Of a stretch of DNA of 64,000 nucleotides, positions 21,038 to 33,769 are shown piece by piece (position 1 is the first letter of the stretch; every line of letters starts with the position of its first letter). The stretch covers positions 16,936,988 through 17,000,987 of the forward strand of contig CM049320.1 of NCBI GenBank assembly GCA_026874595.1, given 5' to 3'. The notes beneath the pieces are model-generated. The model had not been told where the DNA came from and ran no database searches. It was given only the letters and a program-made list of their open reading frames with translations. The translations under genes and the position numbers were made by a program. The stretch is from Sipunculus nudus (lineage: Eukaryota > Annelida > Sipuncula > Golfingiida > Sipunculidae).

Positions 21038-22960
21038 CATCTAAAAATCTATCAATTGAATTTTCAGAACAACTCATCCAAGGATTCTTGAGAAATCTAA
21101 TATTTTGTGTGATTTTCACCAAATCTAGAATAATTTAAGATCAAGATCAATATCTTGGTAAAGGTCAGGAACCCACAATTTATATAGGCTTCATCCTATG
21201 ATCTTATAACCTGTATCTGTTGATGTGCACAATATGAAAGAAATCCGTCCATTAAACATTTTAGTCACATTGCTCACACTGTTGTCAGGTGGCAGTAAAG
21301 GAGGTATTTCACAGCACAGGAACAAGAAAACAAAGTTGACACCAGCAATCTCTTGCATAAGACTTTGAAGCCAAAGCTGTCCAAGATTTTTAATTATCCT
21401 AATTTAAAGACCTATCTATTCACCCAAACTTGACATGTTCAAGGTCAGTCAGTCTCCTGTCAATTACCGGAACTGCATTTAAATAGGCTTTGTCCAATTA
21501 TCCTTGTCCATGAAAAATTTTAAAGAGACCTGTGAAGTATTTTTTGGTATTCACATTTGTCACTCTCCAGTGACACAAATTTTAGCACACATGGTGCGAC
21601 CTTACTAGACAAGACTTTGGCTTTGTTTCTGCAGTCACAAAATCAGTATATATATGTATATGTCCACCCCCTCCCCCCCATATCCCAACAATCTCTAATG
21701 TGTCAGATGGTGTTTTTTTAAACATACGAAGATCTGAACCTGAAGATCAAGGACAAGGTCACCAGTTTTGAAACTCTTCCATGAACTTGGTGGAATATCC
21801 TGTGAATCAAATTTGAGGGAAAGTCTTCCTTAGTTAAAAAATTATGGTGGTCAAAAAACTCAAAATCATTCTAGATTTTGGCAAATTTGAACTTGAAGTA
21901 TATGGTCAAGGTCACTAACACTCAAACTATTCAAACTTGGTTGAAAACAACTAGTATTTCAAATCTTAGGAAAAACTTTTCAGTGCTTCAAAGGTTATCA
22001 GGCCATAATAATTCTTGATTTCAGCACGTGACCTTGGTGGAAACAACTTGTGTGTCAAATATGAGGGAAAAAAGAAATATTGCCTAAGTAAGAATGGTTA
22101 TAATAATTCTTGCTTTCTACAGATTTGACCCTGAACATTAAAAGTCATCAGCACTACAACTCTTCCCAGAACTTGTGGCGGAGGGAATTTGTGTTTCAAA
22201 GTCAAGGAAAAACTCTTCAGTACTTGAAAGGTTGGATTGGTCACAATGATTTTACATTGTGGAAGATTTGACCTTGAAGATCAAGGGTAAGGTCAACACT
22301 TTTGTAACTCTGGCGAGAAAATGATATAAAAAATTTGTATGTAAATTCAGAAAAAAAAAAGATTTTCAATACTTTAAAGTTAAAGGGTCATGATAATTCT
22401 GGAATTTTGCAGATTTTTACCAGAAGATAAATGTCAATGTTACCAGTTATCAAACACAAGAACACTGAGAACAAGACAAAAACAACTGGTGTGTAAATCT
22501 TCAGTAGCTCAAAAGTTATGAAATGAAAATCAAGGCCAAGGACACAAGTACTCAAATTATTCCCGAGAACCAAGTAGTGACAAGGACATGGCAAACTGGA
22601 GCATCCCCTCGCATGGGGGCATAATTAAGTCTGGGTGTATTACATAGTTTGAAATTGAGGAGGGCAGCTCTGTGTCCTTGACCTCTGACCTCAAACTCAA
22701 TAGGGTTCTTCATCCATGGGTGGGTGAGCCATATAACAAGATTTAAGGTTTTGGCCAAACTGTTTGGCCTAAAATGGGTCTACATGATTTTTTTAAAACC
22801 TTTGACCCTGTGCCCTCAAAATTGATAGGGTTCTTCATCTGTTTTTTGGTGAGCCATATGTGTTAGGTGCAAGGTTTTGGTCAAATGGTTTGGCTTAAAA
22901 TTGTTCCACAAGCCAATTCTGGACAGACAGACGGAAGGACAGACAGACTCGAGAACGGAG
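21038..22960 (+). repeat. Degenerate AAGGTCA-rich tandem repeats
   Basis: Imperfect ~140-bp units built on GATTTGANCCTGAANATCAAGG...AAGGTCA...AACTCTTCC...GAACTTGGTGG recur from about 21720 to 22560. From 22640 to 22960 there is sequence like the 288-bp family (TGACCTCAAA, TAGGGTTCTTC), ending in a GGACAGACAGACGG tract. It is probably an old relative of the C-family array. Confidence 0.5.
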
Positions 22961-25689
22961 GGGTTACTTTTATATTTATATTTGATATTTATTAATCATG
23001 TGACCATTTCAGTTAATCATAGAGGTTGTGTCTTCCAGCACCAGGTCTTATCTCATTGGACCAAAATACAGTGCTCCCCTCTTGTGTAGTGACAAAGAAT
23101 ATGAAGTCAAAACAAACAGGGCTTATGATATAGGTAATAGGCCTATAGATAAAGGGCTGTGAAAAGAGCATAGACAGTACACTTTTCCTGTTAATCAGGG
23201 TTCTCCATTAGCCAATATAGCCTTGCGCACCGCCACATCATTTCTCACCCCCCGTCCTTTAATGTTACCTACCATTCTTTCATCTGTCCCCGCCACCCTT
23301 TCTCTGTCCCTGTCAGACATAGTGGTCAAATTTGGAAGGGGTAGTAAGGATTGGCCTTGCAGACTGACCCTGCATGGGTCTTGCTGGGTGATTGATAGGC
23401 TGAAGTAATTAAGTTGGTGTCAGTGTTTGGGTCTTATCATAACAGCCATGACATCAGGTTTCTCACTGGGTATAAGTCAGCCCACTGTTGTAGAGTTAGA
23501 GAAGCCACACCTCTGCTTAATTTTCTCTGATCCCCTAATAGCTCTTAAATAACACAATGTCTGTTAGCATGGATATTTGTTAACATTGAAACATATTCTG
23601 ACAGTGGCTTCTAGGAAGGTATGTTCACTCAGTGTGCTGCCCAAACAGCTGGTCGTTAAGTGTGGATGATACATTTAATTTCTCTGTTTGCATTTTTGGT
23701 GTCGTTCTTATGACAACTCATATAACAACTAAGCAGATTAAATTTTTAATTATGCTATCAAAGCAATTGATAAACAATCAACCCATGGGTCACTGCACTC
23801 AGCTGAACTTTGTAAAAATTTTAGCTAATACAAATATACTTATATCTTTTACTTTAAAAAATAACAGGAAATGGCCTAGCTATTTAGTGATAATCAAATA
23901 CTAAATATTTATGCAAGACAAATACTTTGAACAAAGATGGACAAAATTTAAGGTATTGATTTTTAATTTATGCTAATAACTTAAAAATTGGCAAAAAAAA
24001 AATAGGTATAAAATTGAATTTTGATAACTGTATTTCCTTGATCAGACACTAGACCTTAAATAGTTGCATGCCTTATTTAGTAGCCAGGTCAAATCAAGAA
24101 AAATAAATGCGGGTTATAAATTGATGCTGGGTCATGTTCAAATGCCTTGTACCAGAGTCTGTATATTTGCCTCCATGTCTTTTCGCGTCACTGTAATATG
24201 TGCTCGTTTCGGTCATATTGACCGGAGGGGATTATTGTATGAATTTCTACTTTTGTGCATGTTTATAATATGTTTAATTACTCTGTAGGTTTTATTTTCA
24301 ACATAAGTGTCACACCTATTTATTTCCATACCAGACATCAAATTTTCCCTATTCGTCCATTATGATATCAGTTAATCTTAGCAAATTGGACGCTTGCAAG
24401 TGTAATGTAAAAAATGATGCGCTTTCTTAGTGACTAGGTACAGGTCTATAAGAAATCAAATTGTCTGTTTTGTTAGGCATTAAAATTAAAAAAGAGAAAT
24501 AATGTTTATTTAGTTCCAGTACAATTTACTCCATGTATTATTAAAAGTGTAACACAATGAAGCATTACCATGATTTTTTAAAATAAATTTATTCAGATTT
24601 AAAAACATTTATTATATTTAAAACCATTTTTATTGGTTTTCTTTTAAACAGACTCAAATGTACCCATTCAAATCAGCTGCCATTTTGCTGGCAACATGTC
24701 CTGATAATTATGTGGATTCCTTGTAGCATCAGTTTTTACATGCAGTCAAGAGGACCACACATATATTTATGGAATAAATTTGTGGTCTAACTAATACACA
24801 ATGGCCTTTTCAACCCCATAAAGGATTTTGCCAACAGCATTTATATTTGCTATTTATTAATCATGTGACCATTTCAGCCAATCATAGAGAATACAAACTT
24901 GAAATGATGGATCCTTTGATTAACACAGTTTTGTAAATATTCTTTTGTCTGTTGTGTGTATAGGTGTTATAAAGGGATTGTGCCTAGAGCAACCATTAGA
25001 AACATTATATTAATTACTTGGTTTTTTATCTCCCCCAAAGAAAATAATTCATCAAAAACAGATATGAGCAACAATACTGAAGAACAATTACTTTTATTTC
25101 TAATGTGGCCTAAATCAGCAATACTTATACCTGTCCATACTTTTAACAAGACATCACAAGTTTCTCAGTTTTTCTAGACATCAAACGTGCCATATAAAAT
25201 TTACAACAAATGGAAATGGGTAGAGTCAAACAAACACAGATAAATTAAACAATCAATATACAATCAGCTTGTTCATACATCAGTACATCATGTTCTAGTA
25301 CAAGTTACTAGTCTGGTATTTGACTAGTATCTTCTCAGGGCTAGCCCTGCCTACTCGCCAATTCGCCAATGGCTAGCAATGGGGAGATCTGGCGAAACAA
25401 AATATTCTCTGGCTAATTTATTGGGGAGAAGCATCTTTTCAATGCCCTTACTTAGGCCTAAAAAATAAGTTTCTTTGTTTCCGAAAGTGGTGAAAAATTT
25501 AGAGTAGGTAGACAGGTTTATTTATTTAATTTTAATATTTTTTTACCATGTGATATAAAACAGGCTTTTGAGAAGATTATTTTATTATTTGATTTTGCTG
25601 ATGTTGCTAAGATTAAATTAATTCACACATAGGTTTCAAGGGAATAATCCAAATTGTATATATACCAGGCCCTCTCATATTGTCCCACT
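22961..25689. other. Intron sequence with scattered repeat fragments
   Basis: Two copies of a short block (ATTTATTAATCATGTGACCA TTTCAG) occur at about 22987 and 24855. A fragment with ACCCATGGGTCACTGCACTC at 23778 is a D-family end. A 25335-25450 patch rich in GGCGAAAC/CGCCAA is unassigned. No coding exon was supported. Confidence 0.4.
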
Positions 25690-26225
25690 GTCCAAACAAG
25701 GGACCCATGGGTCACGGCGCTCAGCTGATCGTGATTGGACTATAAATGTTTCTCCACTGTGATACTATACAAGTCGATAAAGCTTATGAATATCATGGAC
25801 ATGTTGGGCTATTATAAAGGAATGTAATGTAATATGTGAGTAAATGATAAATGAAATTACCTGACTGGTGGATTAATAGAGTAAAATATAGTGGTTTATT
25901 TTTTATTTATTTAGGAGGGGTTGAAAATTGTGATATATTTGAGCAAATATGAATGCAATCATTGCAATGACAGCAGTAATAAGCAGTAGTAGAATGATGA
26001 TAAGGCTATTTGTTGAAGGATCTTAAGTGTATGGTAGTCTGCAAGCTTTCAATTTGACAGATATGATGTTATGATTAACTATGCTGATGAAGTTATTTAT
26101 GAATTTGTGACTGTATGACACAATATCTCTTTAGTCTTGACAAGGTACATTATTGTGATGCCCACTATGTCTACGTATTACACAATATTAACATAATTTC
26201 TGGCATGTACATAGGTACCTATGGA
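25690..26225 (+). repeat. D-family interspersed repeat, copy 1
   Basis: Begins ACAAGGGACCCATGGGTC, containing the perfect palindrome GACCCATGGGTC, then ACGGCGCTCAGCTG. It runs to GGCATGTACATAGGTACCTATG. The same sequence occurs inverted at 43605-44146. The distal end shares GGCATGTACATAGG with A-family monomers. Confidence 0.7.
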
Positions 26226-26719
26226 CAAATAGTTATACAAAATATTAAAGTATGAATATATCTGATTCATCTTGTTCTTGCTTACTGAGGCTGACTTTGG
26301 GATGGGGTTCGGAGAAGGGAAAAGTGAGGGCAGCACGAAGGTGGAGGTAGAAATATTCTATTGTAATGTTTTTCATTTATATAAGAATATGAAAAGCTAA
26401 GAGGAAAGGGGCCCTCCTACTTGGTTATAGTAAAGTTCTAAATATATGATTGCAAACTAATACTCTGACAAGACTGTCATGAAGAAAAAAAAGTAAAAGT
26501 TTTGAGATACTATGATGCATATGAAAATTTACAGATGGACAGGCAAGTGGACAGAATGGACTAATACCTTTATTTCACTTTCAAGGGAATAATGCATTTA
26601 AGTTTATATATAAGCCTATTCTTTTAAGCATATCCACTTTTTCCATTAAGAAGTTTTTATCTGAATCATTTTTTTTATTTACAGGTTTTATAAATTTTTA
26701 ATAAAAAAAAAATGAAAAT
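26226..26719. other. Intron sequence, nothing recognised
   Basis: AT-rich, no recognised repeat ends or exons. Confidence 0.4.
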
Positions 26720-28110
26720 ATAAGTTAAAATATTAGAATTGTTGCAAAGTTGCAATCATTATATATACAGAGTAAAAAACTGTAAACTATAAGTTAAAAT
26801 ATTAGAATTGTTGCAAAAGTTACAATCATCATATATCCAGAGTGTAGCTCATATTGGGTCATATTATGCATACACATATATTTTATTATTTTTAAATCAT
26901 AAATGTTTAAACTGAATTTAAAAGAAAATAATGCCACAACATGGCATCTACAAGAATATTCCTTGAATCACTATTAAAAAGTTTTGCACATTGGAGTTTT
27001 CAGTACATGCTTAATTTTATTCACCAAAATAAAATAAAAGATTCAGTAAATATGATAAAATAAAACATCTTTTCAAATAAAGTATACACACTGTTGGTTG
27101 AATGAGGGACAAACAGTATCATTGTGCTAATTACTATCCCAGTTTTAATTTATTACTGGAATTAATAGTCAATTTCACACCTGGTGAAGTTTTTACTTTT
27201 CTGAAGTAAGGAATTACTTATCTGATGAACATCCACACTTTCATAGCAATACACCACTTTGTGGGCACAATTAAATTTACACTTTAATCATTGTAACCCT
27301 GGTGGTACATACAAAATCTAAAATGTAGCATAGCCTAGAATAAGAATGAATCAAATACAGAAAATAATAACATTCATCTAGTTTATGCACCATGGGGGGG
27401 GGGGGGGGGGGGTGCAGGGCAGAGGGGAAGCCTGCTGGTAGTGGCCAAGCTGAGCCAAGGCAAGCTGCCTTGGGTGGGTTACATAATGCATGTGAAGGCT
27501 GTACTACTAGGTGGGCTAGATGTAAACAAAACTTGACATGGTGTATGAAAACATGAATAAAAGCTATTCTTTCCAATCAATTTCTTTGAAATTTCAGATT
27601 TTAAAAGATTAAATCCTTATGTATATATGCTGTGAAAATTAAATCAACAGTGCCAAAGTTGGACAAAATTTTAAGTTATTGATTTTTTATTTATGCTAAT
27701 AACTTGAAAAATTCACAAAATTCAGATAAAAAATATTGGGTAAACAATTGAATCTTGATTAAATGAAGTTATATTCCTGAAAAAAAGTCTCTAGGTTCAG
27801 CAATTTTAATGTTAGGTGAGTAAATATATTTCCTGATTTTTTTTTAAAAGTTGCATTATATTTTGGCCCATAACTTCAAAATGATACCCAATACTGATCT
27901 AATTTTTGGTATGTTCACAGAAAATGTATTAAAGAATGTGAATACTAAATATGATTAAAAACAGATCAGTGGTTTCGATATTAGGCAGCCTTGAAGTGTA
28001 ACAATGGCTTTTTTATGGAAAACGGAGGTTTTTCCTTAATATCTCGAAGGAACGAAGTCCTAATGACCCAATTTTCAGTATGGTAGGAGATTTTGGGGAC
28101 ATCTAAAATT
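26720..28110 (-). repeat. A-family copy 4 (uninterrupted reference for copy 2), truncated at right
   Basis: Collinear with copy 2: TTAAAATATTAGAATT, CATATTGGGTCATATTATGC, then GAAAATAATGCCACAACATGG without interruption, the G19 tract at 27394-27412, and monomer markers. It breaks off after GGGGACATCTAAAATTATGCC near 28113 without the terminal hairpin. An unrelated ~140-bp segment and another monomer piece (28250-28395) follow. Confidence 0.7.
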
Positions 28111-28395
28111 ATGCCAACAGCCACGGGAGCATAGAGATGTGCACTGAATGACCTACAGTCATCAAATTGGACTGCTTGACAATGTAAGGAAATACAACAA
28201 GAGCCTCCAAAAAAATTCAATAACTAGCCTAATTTTGCAGCTTTTATTTTCAAATTTCAGATTTTTAACAGATTAAATCCTAATGTATACATGCTGTAAA
28301 AATTAAATCCACAGTACTTACAGGAAAAAAACGTGCCGTGGCCAAAGTTGGGCAAAATTTAAGGTACCAATTTTATATTTTTGCCAATATTTAAA

Positions 28396-29640
28396 ACAAG
28401 TGACCCATGGGTCATGACGCTCAGCTGCCAAGCATGACCTGTGACATCATGGACTGAGATTCACAACTTCCAGTCAAATTTTGAAGAACCAATTTGCCAA
28501 TTTGTTGAAAATTTTCTATGACAACAGAAATATATATCACCTATGTCTGGTTAAAACACAGTGAATTGATGGTCTGAGGAAAATAAATGATTGTTAAGCT
28601 ATCAGGAACTATTCCAACAGCTTGCTTGAAACCTGTCAGTCTCAAAAGGAACACCACAGAGGGCAAATATAAGATCAAAATATATAGCAAAAATCAAGGA
28701 AATACATGCAAGAATTATTGAGAAACAGGTGCTTCTGTATGAATTTTTATTCAATACAAGCCAACTGTACTGCACTTTTATAAATGATGGTAATATTTAT
28801 TCAGAAATATTTGACCCAATCCTTTACAAGATTACATAAATATACATCCAACTGCATTCACTTTAACTGTTCTTGAAATAATATGATCAAAAGGATTTAA
28901 AAGATGGTTGCCTGGTGGCCATATTGGACTTCTGACAAGTCTGAAATCAGACAACAAACATTCTCTAAATCGGACCAAACATTAAAGAAAAATTACTGAA
29001 ACTGCCCTGAAGAAAGAATTTCTAAGGTGGCTAACTGGCAGACATAATGGATTTCTGACAAGTATGACATTTGATATCACACATTCTCCAATAAGAGACC
29101 AAACTTGGGGCAAATTATCCAGTAATAAATGCCCAAAATAATTCAAAAGGCATGTCCAGGCCCTCATATCAGATTTATAGATATGCAATTGTAAAAAGTG
29201 TAAGTCCAATATTTTTATTTTCACTCTGCTTTTCAATGGGGTCAGCAGGGTAGGTAAACTGCCAAACCTGAAAGAAAAGAAATGCAGAAAGCATGACTTA
29301 GAGTCTTGAAATAAAACAAAAAGCCATCCTAAATCAAGGTACACATCCACATATTATGAGAACAAACACTTGCTTTTATATGTGGTGATATATATTAAAA
29401 TATTCAGATATCTAGGAAACTAAGTTTATTGCTAGGATTCCATAAAATAAACTGCAAAATGTTCCCATCATCTTATAAATCAGTAGCTAAACCTTAATAC
29501 TAAACTCTCATAGTCTTAATGCCTGGCTGAAGCATTCTGACAACAGTGTTTTTGTTATGAAGTAATGAGGTACTTATCAATGAGCCTTATCACTAAATAG
29601 GCTGATACAAAAGGGAGTCATATGTCACCAGTGTCACTCA
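28396..29640. other. Intron sequence with a D-family end, otherwise unassigned
   Basis: 28396-28427 carries CCCATGGGTCATGACGCTCAGCTG, a D-family end. The remainder is unassigned. The 122-codon minus open frame at 28982-29350 has no recognisable features and is not called. Confidence 0.4.
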
Positions 29641-30566
29641 CAATTACAGCCACACAGGGAGATGTACCAGCTGGAGTGGGATGGTTATATATACAAGAAA
29701 AATAGAGATGGTCTATAAAATAAGTACCAGTAATTGTGAACATCCCTGACCTATGACCTTGGCCTTTTGCCCATATATCAACTGGATTCTTTTTAAATGA
29801 TGGGTAACTACTGACCACTTAAATCTGGTGTAATTACTTGGTAACCAATGGGTGAATAACTTTGACCTGCAACCTTTAACCTGCTGACCCCAAAATCAAT
29901 AAGTAATTTATTCAAGCAAAAAGACCCATAAATATGAAGTTTGAGTCAAACTGAGTGATGCATAGATGTGGCATATGTGAAAGACTGAAGGTTTGGGTTG
30001 AACAGTTACACTTGAAATATGCTCACACGCATTTAGAACAATTAAATATTGTGACCATGACCTTTGACTTTTTGACCTCAACATCAATAGGCTTCTTCCC
30101 TTATTGGTAGGTAAGCCATATATGACAGATGGAAGGTACAGATTGAAAAGTTTGCCTGAAAATGACTCCACGCAAGAAGTGGGTGCTGTGAACTTGACCT
30201 TTGACCTCAAAATCAACAGGTCTTTTCCCCTGTTGGCAGAGAAGCGATATCAGTGCTGGAAGGTTTGGAATGAAAAGTCTAGCTTGAAATGTGTCCACTA
30301 CCTTTTCAAAGAAAGGAATCCTGTGACCCTGACCTTTGACCTCAAAATCTATAGGATTCTTCTCCAGCTTAGTATGTGAGCTATACGTGAAAGATCAAAG
30401 AATTGGGATGAAAGGGTTGGCTTAAAATGCATCCACAGGCTTTTCAAAGAAGAGGCTCCTGTGACCTTGACCTAAAAAAAATTATGGTTCTTCCCCTGTT
30501 GGTAGGTGAGTTGTATGTGAAAGATGGAAGGTTTGGGATGAAAATTTTGTCTCAAAGAGTTATTTC
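29641..30566 (+). repeat. TGACCT-rich repeat related to the 288-bp array
   Basis: About 130-bp units carry GGTGGGTAAGCCATATATGA-like, GATGGAAGGT, GGGATGAAA and TGACCTTGACC/TTTGACCTCAAA blocks at about 30058, 30191, 30324 and 30461. Diverged from the 1.2-2.8 kb array but with the same half-site layout. Confidence 0.6.
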
Positions 30567-30800
30567 TGGGGGGTGCAAACACACCCCATAACATCGAGAA
30601 TATAGGTCGCAGTGACCTAATTTCAGGTTTGCAAGGAGATCTTTTTATAACCTCTAAGACTGCATAGGGTTCATGGCCCTAGCCCCTACGGTTACGATTT
30701 GTGCCCTGCTAACGGCCGGACGGCCGGACGGACAGACGGAAGGACGCCGGACAAAGACCCATCGCTATAGCCCAGCATGACTGAAAGTCAGCTGAGCTAA
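30567..30800 (-). repeat. Short A-type repeat (~235 bp) with ERE-like palindrome
   Basis: Contains ATATAGGTCGCAGTGACCTA (palindrome core 30604-30618), GGTTACGATTTGTGCCC, a CGGACGGACAGACGG tract and the A-family terminal hairpin, ending GCTGAGCTAAAAAA. The same unit recurs at 62521-62745, so it is a separate subfamily sharing the hairpin end. Confidence 0.65.
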
Positions 30801-31324
30801 AAAATTTAACAGACTTTGATCTTATTTTTGGTATACAATTAAATTTTGATTAATTAAAGTTGTATTACTGTAAAAAGTCCCTACCTTTAACACTTTTGGT
30901 CTTAAGTGACCAAATATCCTCCTGATCTTTTTACAAAGTCCATTATGTTTGGGCCCATAACTTTTTTAAATTAAATGATACTGACTTAATATCTGGCATG
31001 TACATAGGAACTATATAGAGGAATATTTATGATAAATATGAAGAAAACCAGATGAGTGGTTTAGATATTAGGCAGTCCTGAAGTGTAAAAATAGATTTCA
31101 AATAAAAAATTGAGGTTTTTCCTTAATATCTCGAAGGAACAAAGTCCTATTGACCTAATTTTCGGCATGGTAGGAGACTTTGGGGACATATAACTGTATG
31201 CCGAATTTCAGATTCGTAGGTCCAACGGTGTCGAAACGTGCATCTTATGGACGGACATCCGGACGGATGGACGGACAATGGACCATGACTATAGCTCAGA
31301 TGACTTATAGTCAGCTGAGCTAAA
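30801..31324 (-). repeat. A-family copy 5 (5'-truncated monomer plus terminal hairpin)
   Basis: Monomer markers GTTTGGGCCCATAACTT and TTAGGCAGTCCTGAAGTG, then GGACGGATGGACGG and the hairpin ending GCTGAGCTAAAAAAGG. It directly abuts the short A-type repeat. Confidence 0.72.
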
Positions 31325-32105
31325 AAAGGAGCGAGAAAGCAGGTTGCAATATTACCCCCACCCTGACTATAGAAGGTTGGTACATGGTAATCAAATGATC
31401 TCTTACATAAATATACACACTGTAACTCTTACACATTTTATACATAATTTATGCCTAAGATCATAGAACCAGTAACTTAATCATTACTGTGATATAATTA
31501 GCTGTAATTTCAATTATTTGTGACTTGTACAAGATTTATGAAGTGACCTTTTTGTGCCCCATGGCTCAAGGTTTTTATTTATTTTAATTTTAGAATGGCT
31601 AGGCTTTCTTTGAGTTAGTCTGGATTCTTGAAACAAAGAACATTTTTAAGGCCTTACTGAATGAACAAAACAAGAGACTATAATATTGTGAAATAAAAGT
31701 TTATCAAGAAAGACTGGTCTTCAGTCGATTTAATTATAGTGATTATATATAATTTAATGTTCAATGCAGAGTCACACAGAATAATCATGAATTGCACTGT
31801 CCACACATCTTTTTATAATCATATTTATATTGTTATGATATGATCCATTCATGAGATTTTGAATTTTGCTCAGTGCTAAATATCAATATTTCACATTATT
31901 CAAAGAATAAGTGCTGGCTAAAGTGTTTCTGAAATGGCTAAAGAAAATTCCTGTTGAATCTAGAAAGCATTGGTTATCCTCATGTTAATGAAAAAATGAT
32001 TTCCTGAAAGAAATTCAGTCTTTCCTATTGTGTTCTTCGAGCTAATTACCTGATATTTTAAAGCTAATAAGTATCAACAACTATAAACTATTGTTTCTTA
32101 ACTAA
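31325..32105. other. Intron sequence, nothing recognised
   Basis: AT-rich, apparently single-copy. Confidence 0.4.
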
Positions 32106-32560
32106 CAATTAGTGGAGTCCACAATCCAATTACTTGAATCCATGCCACTCAAGTACAAGTGGTTCGAATCCAAGTCTGCCTTCTTGAAGTCTGAGTCTTT
32201 GTGAAGTCGGAACACAAGTCCAAGTCAAGAGTCAAACATGTCTCAATTAAATGCACCTTAAATTGGAATCAGAGATTATTGAGTGCATTTTTATGTTAAT
32301 TAACGCATGAATTTTACTTTAATATTGAATAATATTATATTCCCAGTGCAGAGACAGAGTTTGGAATATAGTCTAAACTTGTTTTTGTACCATTTGATCT
32401 TAGTTTGCACGTGTTGTAAAGTCTTTGTTTGGTTCTTATAGATCTGAAAGTCAGGCCTTAAACAGTTTTGTATACTTTAATCAAGATGGGCTAGGTCTGA
32501 TTTCTAGAGTCCTGATCCCCGAGTCAGAGTACAAGTCATAGTGGACTCAAGTCCTAATTT
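32106..32560. repeat. Possible MITE with AAGTCC-rich ends
   Basis: Starts TTAGTGGAGTCCACAATCC and ends TAGTGGACTCAAGTCCTAA, which are imperfectly inverted. The interior is rich in CAAGTCC/GAGTC repeats. A perfect-looking B-box string GGTTCGAATCC at 32161 probably arises from the CAAGTCC repetition rather than from a tRNA. No target duplication was identified. Confidence 0.35.
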
Positions 32561-33227
32561 ACTGTAAACTACTGATAAATTATTAATAATTATCTTCTAA
32601 ATTAGTTACCTCAAATACGGCAACTACAGCTTGTAAATAATTGTGTAGATTTTTTTTTAAACCTGCCATTGGGTACCAGTACCATAACATTTAAACAGAG
32701 TATTACAAGGAGCATGAAGCAAATGAAACCTATACAAGCCAGGAAAATGTCCTAAATACTGTGAATTCACATGGAATGGCCTAATGAGAAAAAAAGTTAT
32801 TCAGGCTGATAGACTAAGAGAGAATGAAGTACTTTATGACAGGAAATTAAACCGGAGTGTGTGTGTGGAAGTTACAAATACTGGACATATAAATTTTTTT
32901 AGGGCGGGGGGGGGGGGGGGGGGTTGGTGTCAGGATGTCATGCAAAGCTCATAAGAATGTACACAAATTGAATTAAAATAATATTATCAATCTATAACAG
33001 GCCTGTCTTTTATACAAATATATATATACCTGTCTCACCCTTTTTGCTTAATTTATTCATTGCTTTATAATAGTCTTAATATTCAGTGCAAAAATAGTTA
33101 AAATGTACAATGAAGGAATGCTTTATGAATAAAATCAATAAAATGTATCAAACCTAAGGATATGAAGTGATTACTCATGATAATTGTCTAATCATATCCC
33201 TATTAACATGATAACAGATACTATATT
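32561..33227. other. AT-rich intron sequence with a G18 tract
   Basis: Nothing recognised other than the G run at 32906-32923. Confidence 0.4.
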
Positions 33228-33722
33228 TATTACATATATAAACAATAATATATTACTTGTGAATAATTTATGGTAGTAACATTACATTTATCATGTTATT
33301 AAATTAAAATCAAAACTGTAAGCAAGCCATCAGCACAGTACTTCAAAGCATCTCATTTAATCAGATATCTAATAATTCATTAAACCACCTTCATATGACT
33401 ATTAAAATACAATTAAGTGATACAATACCTTTGTAATGTTTTGTTCCCACACTTTATACATAATATATCCAGATATATATATTATTTATGAATAATTAAT
33501 GACACTGCCATTATGGCAGTAATATTACAGTGACCATGCAGTTTATCAGACAAACATCAAAACTGCTGTAAGCATGCCATCCCTACTGTACTTCAAGCAT
33601 CTAATTAAATCAGATATCTTTTATTTCAGATTTTTTTTCATTTAACCCCCTCCATATGACTTCTATAATGCATGTCAGCCAAGTGATACAATAACTCTGT
33701 AATGTATTCCCCACCACTTAAT
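33228..33722 (+). repeat. Two-copy ~245-bp tandem duplication
   Basis: Shared blocks in order: TGAATAAT, GTAATATTACA-like, AAACTG..GTAAGCA.GCCATC, TTCAAGCATCT, AATCAGATATCT, CCATATGACT, AAGTGATACAATA and GTAATGT. Copies begin about 33228 and 33475, just outside the CpG-rich block. Confidence 0.6.
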
Positions 33723-33769
33723 TCATAACACCCCCCCCCCCCCCCCTTCCTTGAACCTGCACAATCAAC

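Noticed and set aside
28982-29350. 122-codon minus-strand open frame
   Set aside because: No recognisable motif, no plausible exon boundaries, AT-rich intron background.
32161-32171. tRNA gene suggested by GGTTCGAATCC
   Set aside because: No acceptor stem, D-arm or anticodon arm can be built; the string sits among CAAGTCC repeats.
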